This document shows positions 35,943-45,546 of a DNA stretch of 64,000 nt, piece by piece. The DNA is from Palsa-1248 sp963737835 (GTDB lineage: Bacteria; Gemmatimonadota; Gemmatimonadetes; Gemmatimonadales; Gemmatimonadaceae). Both the position numbers and the translations under genes were made by a program. The notes beneath the pieces were generated by a model. The model saw only the letters and a program-made list of their open reading frames with translations. It was not told the origin of the DNA and made no database searches. Position 1 is the stretch's first letter. Every line of letters starts with the position of its first letter. The stretch lies in the NCBI GenBank assembly GCA_963737835.1, contig CAVTUH010000001.1, positions 2,914,001 through 2,978,000 of the forward strand. Reading direction: 5' to 3'.

Positions 35943-37586
35943 TCAGGCCGCGACCTGGGCGACCGACCGGGTTTGCGCGACCGAATTCAAGAACGCCTGA
36001 TACACCTCGTGCCGCCACCAGGCACGACTGGCGTGCATCTCGGCCAGTGCGGCGTCGTGCGGGAAGGCGGCTCGGTAGGTGCGATGGGTTGTGAGCGCGT
36101 CGTAGACATCGGCAATGCAGATGACCTGGGCGGCGAGTGGAATCTCGTCTCCGCGCAGCCGGTCGGGGTAGCCACTCCCGTCCACTTTCTCGTGATGCGA
36201 TCGGATGATTGTCTTGACATCCCAGGGGAACTCGACCGATCCCAGCATCTCGAGCCCGTACAATGGGTGCATTTCCATGATCTCCCGCTCCTCGCGCGTG
36301 AGCGGGCCAGGCTTGTTCAAGATCTCATGCGGCACGCGGACCTTGCCGAGGTCGTGGAGATACGCGCCCAGTCGCACCGTGGTGCGGTCATACTCATCCC
36401 AGCCGAGCGCCTCTGAAATCGCGTCAGCGTATTGGGCGACCCGCTCGGAATGGCCAAAGGTGTATGCGTCAGCCGATTCGATCGATCGGCCCCACCCGGC
36501 CACAAGGTCCAGATCAATGCGCTCCAACGCCGCCATCTTGCCGCCAACGTCCTGCGCATCGGCCCGGGCTCCCCATCTCGTGAAGAGACGGTGGGCGGAA
36601 TTGAGCATCCGCAGGGCTTCCTGGTTGCGATCGAGGCGCTGGTACAGGATCGCGAGCTCACGAGTTGCCTCTGCTTCATCGAGGACCGCGCCGCTTTCCG
36701 TCGCCATGGCGATCGCTGACTGCAGGCGGGCTTCGGCGAGGGGGGACGCGCCGGTATCGCGGTAGATCATGCCGAGAAACTTGTACGCTTCGGATCGACC
36801 ACGCCGTACGCCCAGCTCGTCGAACAGCTGCAAGGCCTCTTCCGCGCTTCGTCGCGCGTCCTCGTAGCGCTGCAACGCAATATGGACCTCGCTGCGATTG
36901 ATCAATACAAGGCCGCGCAGTTGTCGATCGCCCAGTGCGTTGGCGATCTCGAGACTCGCTTCGAAGTAGCGGTCGGCAGCGGCCCATTGTTCCTGATCGG
37001 CGTTGATCATGCCGAGGTTGTGGTACGCCGTGGCGCACATCCGCCTGTCCCCCGCCAATCGGAACGCCTCGAGCGATTGCTCGTAGCACGCGAGCGCCGC
37101 TGTAAAATCGCCACGAATGTTCGCGACGATGCCGAGGTTCTGCTGGATTCGCCCGCGCAGATCCGGCCGGTGTCCGCCGAGTGCCAAGGCCTGCTCGAGC
37201 GTCGCTTGTGCCGCGACCGTGTCGCCGCGCTCGAATTGGATGGCGCCCAAACCGTTCATCGCTTCGGCCGTCAGCTCGATGTCGGGGACGGCCGCTGCGA
37301 CAGCGCAGCTTTCGCGACAGAGCTCGAGGGCGGCATCGAAATCCTGCCGCCGGCGCTTGATGGATGCGTGACGACGGAGAGCCTCCGCCTTCGCGGCGAG
37401 GTCCCAGGGAGCCGCCGACGCGCTGGCCGCCGCAGCCGCGTAGGCGCGCGCCGCGTCATCGAGACAACCACGCTGCTCGTGCTCTTTGCCAGATGTGAGT
37501 GCCGATTCGGCGGCGCTCAGTCCTTCCCGGCGGGCTCCTCGCGGCGGGGACGGGACCACAGTCGACCCGTCCGCCTTACTCGGCAA
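35943..37586 (-). CDS. TPR-HD-GYP protein (putative cyclic di-GMP phosphodiesterase)
   Basis: 547 residues. Residues about 40-350 are a run of TPR helices (AEAMNGLGAIQFERGDTVAAQ, YHNLGMINADQEQWAAADRY, YKFLGMIYRDTGASPLAEA). The C-terminal HD-GYP domain has AYTFGHSERVAQYADAIS, the HD pair in YLHDLGKVRVP, HPLYGLEML, and the signature SHHEKVDGSGYPDRL followed by CIADVYDALTTHRTY. All metal ligands and the GYP motif are present, so hydrolysis of cyclic di-GMP is plausible. The TPR part may bind a partner. Its start overlaps the end of the ZU5-like lipoprotein gene by 11 bases. Confidence 0.9.
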   Translation of the reverse strand: MPSKADGSTVVPSPPRGARREGLSAAESALTSGKEHEQRGCLDDAARAYAAAAASASAAPWDLAAKAEALRRHASIKRRRQDFDAALELCRESCAVAAAVPDIELTAEAMNGLGAIQFERGDTVAAQATLEQALALGGHRPDLRGRIQQNLGIVANIRGDFTAALACYEQSLEAFRLAGDRRMCATAYHNLGMINADQEQWAAADRYFEASLEIANALGDRQLRGLVLINRSEVHIALQRYEDARRSAEEALQLFDELGVRRGRSEAYKFLGMIYRDTGASPLAEARLQSAIAMATESGAVLDEAEATRELAILYQRLDRNQEALRMLNSAHRLFTRWGARADAQDVGGKMAALERIDLDLVAGWGRSIESADAYTFGHSERVAQYADAISEALGWDEYDRTTVRLGAYLHDLGKVRVPHEILNKPGPLTREEREIMEMHPLYGLEMLGSVEFPWDVKTIIRSHHEKVDGSGYPDRLRGDEIPLAAQVICIADVYDALTTHRTYRAAFPHDAALAEMHASRAWWRHEVYQAFLNSVAQTRSVAQVAA

Positions 37587-38127
37587 CAGCGTACATCGAG
37601 AAGTGCGTGATGAGCCCGATGACCTTATGCTGAGTCGGGTTCAGGATCGACTCGATGAGACCGAGCAATTTGGTCAACGGGTCGTTCACGTACACGATCG
37701 AGAGCGTGCCGGTGGGTTGCGGATTGCACTGCGCGTAGCTGAGCTGCAATGTCGCCGGCAGCAAGAAGTGCGTGCCTTGCGGCTCGAACTGAACGGCAAT
37801 CGTATCGCTGGCGAGGGTGTGCGCCCTGATCGTGGTCGGGGCGAGCAACGCACCCGGTGGCACGTCCAGCTCGTGGGGACCAAATGTCAGCCGCCCCCCG
37901 AGCGGGCCAATCACGGCGGAGCCGCTATCGGGCGTGTTGCCGTTGCAAACGAAGAACGACAGCGAGTCGCCGAGGCCACCTCGCTGACCCACCGCTGCCG
38001 ATGGTCCTGCGGACGAGACGCTCGTGGATTGTGGGGCGAGCGGCTGACGGTCGGCGACGCAGGCCACGAGACCAGCGGCAAACACCGCGACAACCGCCGC
38101 GACCAGTTGAGAAGTCCTGCGACGCAT
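37576..38127 (-). CDS. Lipoprotein with a ZU5-like domain
   Basis: 183 residues from ATG 38127, which has GGGGAT upstream. The start MRRRTSQLVAAVVAVFAAGLVAC carries a lipobox. The body contains GPLGGRLTFGPHELDVPPGAL, a good match to the start of ZU5-like beta domains, and ends in ITHFSMYAVAE. The function of such lipoproteins is unknown. It is upstream of, and overlaps, the TPR-HD-GYP gene, so it may act as an envelope input to that enzyme; this is inference from coupling only. Confidence 0.75.
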   Translation of the reverse strand: MRRRTSQLVAAVVAVFAAGLVACVADRQPLAPQSTSVSSAGPSAAVGQRGGLGDSLSFFVCNGNTPDSGSAVIGPLGGRLTFGPHELDVPPGALLAPTTIRAHTLASDTIAVQFEPQGTHFLLPATLQLSYAQCNPQPTGTLSIVYVNDPLTKLLGLIESILNPTQHKVIGLITHFSMYAVAE

Positions 38128-38297
38128 AAGAGATCCCCACCGCTGGTGACGTCGTTCCATACAGCCACCGGCACTCGCCGGGCGACTCGGTAACCCAGAC
38201 CCATTTGGCAAGGTCGGTGCTCAACCGAGCTGGACTATAAATCGTTTCCGGCTAACGACCTAGTTGGCGGCTGTCGCGAGGCTTCGACACCGGGGGA

Positions 38298-38334
38298 CCG
38301 TGCAAAACGCCAGAAAGTCAGGCGTTTTGCACGG
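38298..38334. terminator. Perfect 14-base stem-loop downstream of the POT gene
   Basis: CCGTGCAAAACGCC and GGCGTTTTGCACGG pair fully around the loop AGAAAGTCA. It lies 58 bases past the stop of the minus-strand POT transporter and upstream of the ZU5 lipoprotein gene. There is no T-run, so it may be a terminator, an mRNA-stabilising hairpin or a protein-binding site. The surrounding 38128-38391 gap shows nothing else. Confidence 0.5.
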
Positions 38335-38391
38335 GGCCAAATCAGGCGACTGTCGGAAGGTGGAAGCGGGGGCGACGGGTTCTTGCTGCCC

Positions 38392-39846
38392 TCAGTCGGC
38401 GCCGGCCGTCAGTCGTTTCAGCGCGGGGATGCACAGCACCAGGAGCACCGCGGCGGCGAACGACATCGCGAGGAGAATCGAGAAGAACACCGTTTGTGGC
38501 AGGTGTGAGCCAAGCGCGGCCAACCAGCCCGCGATCTTGTTTGCGCTGGCGTTGGTCAGGAACCAGGCACCCATGAGAAACGCCATGTAGCGGGCCGGGG
38601 CGACCTTGGTGACATACGACAGGCCGACCGGCGACACGCAGAGCTCACCCAACACGCTGAACAGGTAGAAGAGTGTGAGCCATGCGGGGCTCAAAACGGC
38701 GCACGACGCGGCGTGTTGGCCGAGGCACGTGTCGACTGCACGCCCGGCGATCAGGAGGAAAATGCAGGCAAAACCAATGAGACCGAGGCCGATCGCCATC
38801 TTCAAACGCGTCGACGGCTCACGATTCACGTCGCGGAGGCGCCGCCACAGATACGCGAAGACCGGCGCGAGGACGATGACGAACAGGGGCTGCGCGGACT
38901 GGAACCAACTCGAGGGAATGGTGGAGGTTCCGACGCGGAGGTCGAGGTACCGTTCCGCGAAGAGATTCAATGAGCTTCCGGCTTGCTCGTACACGGCCCA
39001 GAAGAACACGACGAAGACAAACATGATGAGGAGCGCGAGCACGCGGCGCTTCTCGTCGGGCGTCAGCTCCGCGGGTCGCGCGCTCGCCCTCGTCCCGGTC
39101 GGGAGGTTTGTCGTGGCGGTCGCCGATTGTGCCGTGGCCTGATGCAAGCCGATGCCGGGCAGGTACCTGTCGCGGTACCAGAGGTAGAGGGCGAGGCCAC
39201 ACAGCATCCCGACACCTGCTGAGGCGAATCCGAAGCTCCAGCTGCGGGTCGGATCGATGCCGGCGCGCGTCAACACGTCACGCATCGTCTCGCTCTGCGC
39301 GAACCATCCCGTGACGAGGGGTGCGAGAAACGCCCCGAGATTGATCCCCATATAAAAGATCGTGAACCCTGCGTCGCGTCGGCCATCACCGGGCCGGTAG
39401 ATCTGTCCCACCATCGTCGAGACGTTCGGCTTGAAAAAACCGGTGCCGATGACCACGAGCGCCAGGCCGAGCCAGAACGTCGGCACGGTCTGGAACGCGA
39501 GCGTGAACTGTCCCGCCGCAATGATCAGCGCGCCGATGACCAGTGAGCGTCGTGTCCCGATGAGTCGATCCGCCAGGTATCCGCCACCCAGCGGTGTGAG
39601 GAACGCGAGCATCGTGTACCAGCCGTAGAGATTGTCGGCGTCCGCGTCGTGCCATTTGAGCACATGCACGAGGTACAGGACGAGCAGCGCTCGCATGCCG
39701 TAGTACGAAAACCGCTCCCACATCTCGACGAGGAAGAGCAGGCCCAGCCCGCGCGGATGTCCAAGCAGTGCGGTGTCGTCCAGCGCGGGCGGTCGATCGG
39801 CAACGGTTGCCACGACGTCGGCATCGGTGGAGGTCGATATCGCCAT
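38392..39846 (-). CDS. Proton-dependent oligopeptide (POT/PTR2) transporter
   Basis: 484 residues with about 12-14 membrane helices. Family marks: GLLFLVEMWERFSYYGMRALL near the start (the E-x-x-E-R-F-type proton/peptide motif), GGYLADRLIGTRRS, and the PTR signature FTIFYMGINLGAFLAPLVTG. It brings di- and tripeptides in with protons. It is 64 bases downstream of the dppF-type gene on the same strand, so the ABC and proton-driven peptide importers seem to be expressed together. Confidence 0.92.
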   Translation of the reverse strand: MAISTSTDADVVATVADRPPALDDTALLGHPRGLGLLFLVEMWERFSYYGMRALLVLYLVHVLKWHDADADNLYGWYTMLAFLTPLGGGYLADRLIGTRRSLVIGALIIAAGQFTLAFQTVPTFWLGLALVVIGTGFFKPNVSTMVGQIYRPGDGRRDAGFTIFYMGINLGAFLAPLVTGWFAQSETMRDVLTRAGIDPTRSWSFGFASAGVGMLCGLALYLWYRDRYLPGIGLHQATAQSATATTNLPTGTRASARPAELTPDEKRRVLALLIMFVFVVFFWAVYEQAGSSLNLFAERYLDLRVGTSTIPSSWFQSAQPLFVIVLAPVFAYLWRRLRDVNREPSTRLKMAIGLGLIGFACIFLLIAGRAVDTCLGQHAASCAVLSPAWLTLFYLFSVLGELCVSPVGLSYVTKVAPARYMAFLMGAWFLTNASANKIAGWLAALGSHLPQTVFFSILLAMSFAAAVLLVLCIPALKRLTAGAD

Positions 39847-39910
39847 TGGCCTGCTCTTCTAATGATGGAGAAAACGAGACGTCGAAAGCGGCGGGCGGGA
39901 CGAGGGTTTG

Positions 39911-40885
39911 TCAATGCGGAGGTTCTTTGATGCAGGCGGCCCAGTGGCCCGGCGCTTTCTCCTCGAGGGCGGGGCGCGTCTGCGTGCACGCAGTGTCCTT
40001 GGCGGGGTGCGGGCAGCGAGGGTACAACGGACAGCCGGCCGGCAGATCCGCGGGGGACACCGGCTCTCCGGCCAGGACGATGGGCATGCGCCGAGCCGCG
40101 GGATCCGGGATAGGCGCGGCGGCCAGGAGCGCACGTGTGTAGGGCATGCGCGGCCGGCGGTAAACATCGCCGGCAGGACCCAGCTCGACGATCCGACCGA
40201 GGTACATAACCGCGACGCGCGTCGCCATGTGCGCGACGACCGCGAGGTCGTGGGCGATGAGCAGATAGGTGAGGCCACGGTCGCGCTGGAGGTCCTGCAA
40301 CAGGTTGAGCACCTGTGCCTGCACCGATACATCGAGAGCCGACACCGGCTCGTCGCAGACCAGGAACTCGGGCTGCACCGCGAGCGCGCGCGCGATTCCG
40401 ATCCGCTGTCGCTGTCCGCCTGAGAATTGGCGTGGGTAGCAGCGCGCATCGTCGGGCCGCAGCCCTACTTCGGCGAGCAGCTGGCCCACCCGGGCATCGG
40501 CGGCCGCGCCCTCCGCGAGCCGGTGAATCGTCAGCCCCTCGCGAATGCTCGCCCCGACGGTGAGGCGCGGGTTGAGCGACGCATACGGATCCTGAAACAC
40601 CAGCTGCATCCGCCGGCGCATGTGGCGAAGCGATGCGGCACTGAGCGCCAGGAGGTCCACCCCGTCGAACGATACGGTGCCGGACGTCGGTTCGATGAGG
40701 CGCAGCACCGCGCGCCCGGTGGTCGTCTTGCCGCAGCCCGACTCGCCGACGAGGGCAAGCGTCTCACCGCGCGCGATGTCGAACGATACACCATCGACGG
40801 CGCGGATCACTCGAGCTCCGCGCCGACCGTTTGCCGCGAACGGGTACACCTTGCACAGCTCTCGCACCGCCACGAGCGGCGTCAT
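39911..40885 (-). CDS. dppF: Peptide ABC transporter ATP-binding protein (DppF type)
   Basis: 324 residues. Walker A GESGCGKTTTGRAVLRL, Q-loop VFQDPYASLNPRLT, signature FSGGQRQRIGIARAL, Walker B LVCDEPVSALD and switch His in LLIAHDLAVVAH. The C-terminal oligopeptide extension (PADLPAGCPLYPRCPHPA...) with its Cys-rich segment is typical of OppF/DppF and usually holds an iron-sulfur cluster or metal. It overlaps the dppD-type stop by 4 bases. Peptide, nickel and sugar specificities share this fold; peptide is favoured by the POT neighbour. Confidence 0.92.
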   Translation of the reverse strand: MTPLVAVRELCKVYPFAANGRRGARVIRAVDGVSFDIARGETLALVGESGCGKTTTGRAVLRLIEPTSGTVSFDGVDLLALSAASLRHMRRRMQLVFQDPYASLNPRLTVGASIREGLTIHRLAEGAAADARVGQLLAEVGLRPDDARCYPRQFSGGQRQRIGIARALAVQPEFLVCDEPVSALDVSVQAQVLNLLQDLQRDRGLTYLLIAHDLAVVAHMATRVAVMYLGRIVELGPAGDVYRRPRMPYTRALLAAAPIPDPAARRMPIVLAGEPVSPADLPAGCPLYPRCPHPAKDTACTQTRPALEEKAPGHWAACIKEPPH

Positions 40886-41886
40886 CCCCGACCCTTAGCC
40901 CCGCTGTTGGTATCTGCCAGGTGACATCGCGAGACATGACCGGCGCCAATCTGATACAGCGGTGGCAACTCGGTCGCGCAACGTTCCCATGCAAACGCGC
41001 ATCGGTCGCGGAATCGGCACCCCGCGGGCCACGCCGTCGCTGGTGGCACGGTGCCGGGGATCGTGGCGAGTCGCGCGTTCGGCGCGTCCGTGACATCGAG
41101 CCGCGGCACAGCGCGCAGCAACCCGATTGTATATGGGTGCTGGGGTGCCGTGAACAGTGCTGCGACCGGTGCTTCTTCCACGACGAGGCCCGCATACATC
41201 ACGATCACCCGGGTCGCGATCGCGGCGACCACGCCAAGGTCGTGACTGATCAACACCATGGCCATGCCGAGTCGACGCCGCAACTCGACGAGGAGCGCAA
41301 GAATCTGTGCCTGGATCGTCACGTCGAGCGCAGAGGTCGGCTCATCCGCGATCAGCAGCGCCGGGTGCTGCACGAGCGCCATCGCGATCATGACTCGTTG
41401 GCGTGTGCCGCCAGACAACTGATGGGGGTAGTGGTGAGCCCGTTCCTCCGGCGCTGGCACGCCCACCTCTCGCAGCGTCTCCACGGCGCGCGCCCAGGCC
41501 TCGCCTCGACGGGCGCGCGTGTGGACACGCACGACTTCGGCGATCTGCCAACCGACGGAGTACACCGGATTGAGGGCGCTCGCCGGCTCCTGAAATACCA
41601 TCCCGATCCGATTCCCTCGAATTGCGCGCAGGTCACGTGGCTCGAGGCGCATCATGTCCGTCCCCTCGAACTCCACGACGCTCCGGGAGTCAATTTCGCC
41701 CGGCGGACGAATCAGGCGCAGAATGGACAGCGCGGTGGCGGATTTGCCACAGCCCGATTCACCGACCACGCCGACGGTTTCGCCCTGAGCCACATCGATC
41801 GACACGCCGTCGACTGCTCGCGCTGGCGGCCCGTCCGTTTGGAAGGTGACGCGCAGGTCACGGATCGAGAGCAGCGGACCGCTCAT
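40882..41886 (-). CDS. dppD: Peptide ABC transporter ATP-binding protein (DppD type)
   Basis: 334 residues from ATG 41886; the longer frame to 41991 only reads into dppC. Walker A GESGCGKSATALSIL, FQEPASALNPVYSVG, Walker B LIADEPTSALDVTIQ and LISHDLGVVAAIA are present. The family signature reads LSGGTRQRVMIAMAL, with Thr where Gln or Met is usual. The C-terminal extension AWPAGCRFRDRCAFAWERC is typical. It forms the asymmetric ATPase pair with the dppF-type protein and overlaps both neighbours by 4 bases. Confidence 0.92.
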   Translation of the reverse strand: MSGPLLSIRDLRVTFQTDGPPARAVDGVSIDVAQGETVGVVGESGCGKSATALSILRLIRPPGEIDSRSVVEFEGTDMMRLEPRDLRAIRGNRIGMVFQEPASALNPVYSVGWQIAEVVRVHTRARRGEAWARAVETLREVGVPAPEERAHHYPHQLSGGTRQRVMIAMALVQHPALLIADEPTSALDVTIQAQILALLVELRRRLGMAMVLISHDLGVVAAIATRVIVMYAGLVVEEAPVAALFTAPQHPYTIGLLRAVPRLDVTDAPNARLATIPGTVPPATAWPAGCRFRDRCAFAWERCATELPPLYQIGAGHVSRCHLADTNSGAKGRG

Positions 41887-42812
41887 GCCGCGCTGGCCAG
41901 GCTCGCGGCTTCGCGCAATCCGTCGGCCACGGCGTTGACGGCCATCACCGTGCTGACAATGGCGACGCCGGGGAAGATGGACAGCCACCACAGGCTTTGG
42001 ATCTGGTCAGCGCCATCGAGCATGATGTTGCCCCAGCTGGGATACGGCGGCTGCACGCCAAGACCGAGGAACGACAGCCCGGCCTCGAGCAGAATTACCT
42101 GACCGACGCCGAGCGCGGCGCCCACAATGATCGGCGACGTCGCGTTGGGGAGAGCGTGCCGAAAGAGGATCCGTGGAGCGCTCGCCCCGAGCGCGCGAGC
42201 GGCCACCACCCATTCACGCTCGCGCAACGCGAGCACCTCGGCGCGAACGATGCGACTCATCCCGAACCAGCCGGTCAGCCCGAGCGTCAGGATGAGCGCA
42301 CCGAGCGACAGTCGATTCCACAGCGTGACGATGACCAGCAACAGCAGCACGCGCGGCATCGAGAGACACGCGTCGGTAATGCGCATCATCAATTCGTCGA
42401 CGCCGCCTCCCGCGTAGCCGGAGATCGCGCCGTACAGCGTGCCGACCGTGGTGGCCATGAGCGTCGAGAGCACCGCGACGGACAGCGAGACGCGACTCGC
42501 ATACAGGACGCGACTCAGCACGTCGCGACTCAGCGGATCGGTGCCGAAGGGGTGTGTCCACGAGGGGGCCTGGCTTTTGAGCGCGATCAGATCGAGCGGC
42601 GTGTTTGGCGGGAACGGCGCGAGCGCTGGCGCGAGCAGTGCGACCCCGATCACGCCGATGATGACCACGAGCCCGACGACCGCTCCCCGATCGCGGCGAA
42701 AGCGCTGCCAGACGGCGCGCCACGGTGCGGCGAGCGGCACCGATGCGACCGGCAGCAGGGAGTCGAGCCCGGCCCGAGGCGTGGGGCGTGTAGTCGAGGA
42801 GCCGGCGATCAT
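41883..42812 (-). CDS. dppC: Peptide ABC transporter permease (DppC type)
   Basis: 309 residues from ATG 42812 (MIAGSSTTRPTPRAG). After an N-terminal cytoplasmic part come six membrane helices, beginning GAVVGLVVIIGVIGVALLAP. HPFGTDPLSRDVLSRVLYASRVSL is the DppC-type periplasmic block, and the EAA loop reads EREWVVAARALGASAPRILFRHALPN. The frame is open up to 43271, but that extension is dppB read in another frame. The ATG overlaps the dppB stop. Confidence 0.92.
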   Translation of the reverse strand: MIAGSSTTRPTPRAGLDSLLPVASVPLAAPWRAVWQRFRRDRGAVVGLVVIIGVIGVALLAPALAPFPPNTPLDLIALKSQAPSWTHPFGTDPLSRDVLSRVLYASRVSLSVAVLSTLMATTVGTLYGAISGYAGGGVDELMMRITDACLSMPRVLLLLVIVTLWNRLSLGALILTLGLTGWFGMSRIVRAEVLALREREWVVAARALGASAPRILFRHALPNATSPIIVGAALGVGQVILLEAGLSFLGLGVQPPYPSWGNIMLDGADQIQSLWWLSIFPGVAIVSTVMAVNAVADGLREAASLASAA

Positions 42813-43804
42813 GCGGCGGCAGAGACGGTCGTCACGGACGCGTGGCGGAGACGAGGATCCGCGACGGTGTAGAGAACGTCCGCCACGAAACTGCCGACCA
42901 CGACGGCAATGCTCGCGATCAACGCGCAGCCAATGACGAGTGGGTAGTCGCGCGCCGCGACGGCGTCGACCGCGAGCGCACCGACGCCCGGCCATGAGAA
43001 GACCTTCTCGATGAACACCGTGCCGGTCACAAAGCTTGGCAGCGAGAGGCCGAGCAACGAAATGATCGGGATGGCCGCGTTCCGCAGCGCGTGCCGGACG
43101 ATCACCGCCCACTCCGGCACGCCCTTCGCCCGCGCCGTGCGGAGATAGTCGTCGGCTGCCACATCGAGAAGGGCGGCTCGCTGAAAGCGCGCGACGAACG
43201 CGGTCGTGAGCGCGGCGAGTGTCAGCGCCGGCAATACGAGATGATGTACGCGGTCCACGATTGCGGGCCACGTGCTGAGGTACCGGTGCATGACGGGGTC
43301 GACGACTCCGCTCGCCGGAAAGAGCGGCAACCAGTACGCGAAGACGAGGAGCGCCACCTGCGCCAGCCAGAAGTCGGGCGTGCAGTAGAGCGCCAGGGAG
43401 ACGCCGCCGAGCAACCGGTCGGCGAGCGACCCGCGGCGTGCGACCTGAATGAGCGCGATGAGCACGCCGAGGCCGAAACTCAGCGCGAGCCCGGAACCCG
43501 CGAGCAGCAGGGTATTGGGGAGCGCGCGTGCGAGCACCGTGCTCACCGGCTCGTTGTAGCTGATCGAGTATCCGAGCCGGCCCCGCGCGACACTGGCGAT
43601 GAACTTCACGTATTGGACTCCGAGGGGCTGGTCGAGGCCGTACGCGTGACGCCAGAACTCTCGCGTGGCCTCGGACATTCGCCCATTGGCAGGATCGCCC
43701 AGGGGATCGCCCGGCGCCAGGTGAATGAGGAAGAACGTCAAGGTCGCCACGGCGACGACCACAATGCCGGCTTGGAGCGAGCGGCGGACAAGCAAGGCGC
43801 GCAT
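42809..43804 (-). CDS. dppB: Peptide ABC transporter permease (DppB type)
   Basis: 331 residues. The first helix LQAGIVVVAVATLTFFLIHLAPGDP is a DppB hallmark, followed by YGLDQPLGVQYVKFIASVARG, six membrane helices and the EAA loop DYLRTARAKGVPEWAVIVRHALRNA. FIEKVFSWPGVGALAVDAVAARDYP is also typical. It pairs with the DppC-type permease to form the channel. It starts 32 bases after the dppA-type stop. Confidence 0.93.
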   Translation of the reverse strand: MRALLVRRSLQAGIVVVAVATLTFFLIHLAPGDPLGDPANGRMSEATREFWRHAYGLDQPLGVQYVKFIASVARGRLGYSISYNEPVSTVLARALPNTLLLAGSGLALSFGLGVLIALIQVARRGSLADRLLGGVSLALYCTPDFWLAQVALLVFAYWLPLFPASGVVDPVMHRYLSTWPAIVDRVHHLVLPALTLAALTTAFVARFQRAALLDVAADDYLRTARAKGVPEWAVIVRHALRNAAIPIISLLGLSLPSFVTGTVFIEKVFSWPGVGALAVDAVAARDYPLVIGCALIASIAVVVGSFVADVLYTVADPRLRHASVTTVSAAA

Positions 43805-43836
43805 GCGTCGGCGCAGCTGTCAGCCGGGGGACGGCA

Positions 43837-45546
43837 TCACCGTGGCGCGGCAGCCAGCCCGATATTGTCCCGCGGCAGTCTCAATGCGGCGGGTACATAC
43901 CAATCCGCGAGGTTCGCGTACCACTCATCGAGGCGCATGGGGGCGGTGTGCACGCGACGGTGCACGGCGCTCACCTCCCGTGGCTGAAAGAGCCAGACGG
44001 CGGGGACATCAGCGTTGATGACGGTGTAGGCGCGATGCAGCAGGTCGTGCACCTGGGCAGGGTCGGTGCCGACGAGTGCGCTGTCGACCAGGGCATCGAA
44101 CCTGGCGTTCTCGTACGACGTCCAGTTGAGACCATCGTGCTCGGCAGATGTCGTCCACGACTGCTTGATGTCGTTCATGGCGCCGTCGGTGCGGAACACG
44201 TTCAGGGTCGCGTCGAAATCGCGGGCGCGCAACTGGCTAATGAGCGCACGGATTTCAATCGGATCGACGGTCACCTTTGCGCCGACTCGCATCAGCTGAT
44301 CCTGGATCAGCAGGGCGATCTGCTGGCGAGGCTTGCTCGATGTCGGCACGACCAAGGAAAACGACAATGGCCGGCCGGCCTTCACACGAATGCCATCTGT
44401 CCCACGGTGCCAGCCCGCGGAATCGAGCAATCGATTCGCGCGGGCCGTGTCATAGGGGAGCGCCGTTGCCGTCGGGTCCGCGCTGGCCGTGCCCAGGGCA
44501 AATGGTCCATTGACTACCGTGGCCAGCGTGTCAAACACATTGCGCACGATCCGTTCACGATCCAACGCCATCGCGAACGCTTGCCGTACCGCGCGGTCGC
44601 CGAAGATGGGGTGCGGCCGCGACGCCGCGCCAGCGTGCAGGTTGAACCACAAGAACCCATACGAAGGGTCCTTGTGAATCAGCGGGGCGAGCTCGGGGTG
44701 CTGCGCAAGGTCAGCCACGCTCGCCGGTGGAACGTACTGCAGGAAGTCGGCGTCCCCAGCCAGGAGCCGGGTCATCGCTGCGCCCGAACTCGGGGTCGCG
44801 GAGATGATCAGGCGATCCAGCTTCGCTCGACCGCGGTAGTTCCCGGTATCGGCAACGAACTCGATCGTCGAGGGTGCGGGGGATCCGTTGAAGCGGAACC
44901 GGCTGTCACCCACGGGATGATGCGCAAAGTCCGATGTCCGCAGATCGGCGGGTGGAATGCTGCGCAGGAGATGCTCCGGGCAGACGAACATCTGATATGT
45001 CGCGTCGAAAAACTGCTCTGGATAGCGGTGCTTGAACCAGAAGACTGCCGTGACCGAGTCAGGCGCGGTGACCGAATCGATCGCCGTGAGTTGAGAGCCG
45101 TTGTCGATTCCAGCCGCCGGGTTTGTGTACAGGCGGTATGTGAACACCACGTCGTTGGAGCGGACGGGGACTCCGTCGTGCCACCGGGCTCGTGGGTCGA
45201 GATGAAAGACGACGGCGAGCGAATCGTGCGTCCACTCCCACCGGTCAGCCAGGCGGGGCACGAAGCCGCGATCGCCGAATGTGTTCAGCGAATCACCCGG
45301 CTCGGCCAGGCGATCAAACAACGATGCGACCGCCATTGCCTCCTGGGTCGAAATCGCGTAGGGAGGCAACAGCGTCGCGACATCCGCTGGGGTGGCCACG
45401 ACGAGCGTGCCGCCGACATCCGCGGCGCCGCCGCTGGATCCCGCGGCGAAGCGGGAATCGCCGTGCCCGCAGCCAAGCGCGATTGCGCTCGCGAGCACGG
45501 TGGCAATGGTCACGAGCGGTTGGTGGCTCATAGGGCGTCGGAGCAT
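43837..45546 (-). CDS. dppA: Peptide-binding lipoprotein (DppA/OppA type)
   Basis: 569 residues from ATG 45546, or 564 from the ATG at 45531 (MSHQPLVTIATVLASAIALGC), where the lipobox Cys is close to the start. It is a cluster C substrate-binding protein: GGTLVVATPADVATLLPPYA, WTHDSLAVVFHLDPRARWHDG, NDVVFTYRLY, GFLWFNLHAG and DRAVRQAFAMALDRERIV are family blocks. As the first gene of the dppABCDF-POT set it defines the transport substrate, probably peptides. Frame extension to 45630 lacks protein character. Confidence 0.9.
   Translation of the reverse strand: MLRRPMSHQPLVTIATVLASAIALGCGHGDSRFAAGSSGGAADVGGTLVVATPADVATLLPPYAISTQEAMAVASLFDRLAEPGDSLNTFGDRGFVPRLADRWEWTHDSLAVVFHLDPRARWHDGVPVRSNDVVFTYRLYTNPAAGIDNGSQLTAIDSVTAPDSVTAVFWFKHRYPEQFFDATYQMFVCPEHLLRSIPPADLRTSDFAHHPVGDSRFRFNGSPAPSTIEFVADTGNYRGRAKLDRLIISATPSSGAAMTRLLAGDADFLQYVPPASVADLAQHPELAPLIHKDPSYGFLWFNLHAGAASRPHPIFGDRAVRQAFAMALDRERIVRNVFDTLATVVNGPFALGTASADPTATALPYDTARANRLLDSAGWHRGTDGIRVKAGRPLSFSLVVPTSSKPRQQIALLIQDQLMRVGAKVTVDPIEIRALISQLRARDFDATLNVFRTDGAMNDIKQSWTTSAEHDGLNWTSYENARFDALVDSALVGTDPAQVHDLLHRAYTVINADVPAVWLFQPREVSAVHRRVHTAPMRLDEWYANLADWYVPAALRLPRDNIGLAAAPR

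Noticed and set aside
42813..43271. N-terminal extension of the dppC-type frame
   Set aside because: It is dppB read in another frame; ATG 42812 overlaps the dppB stop as in the rest of the operon.
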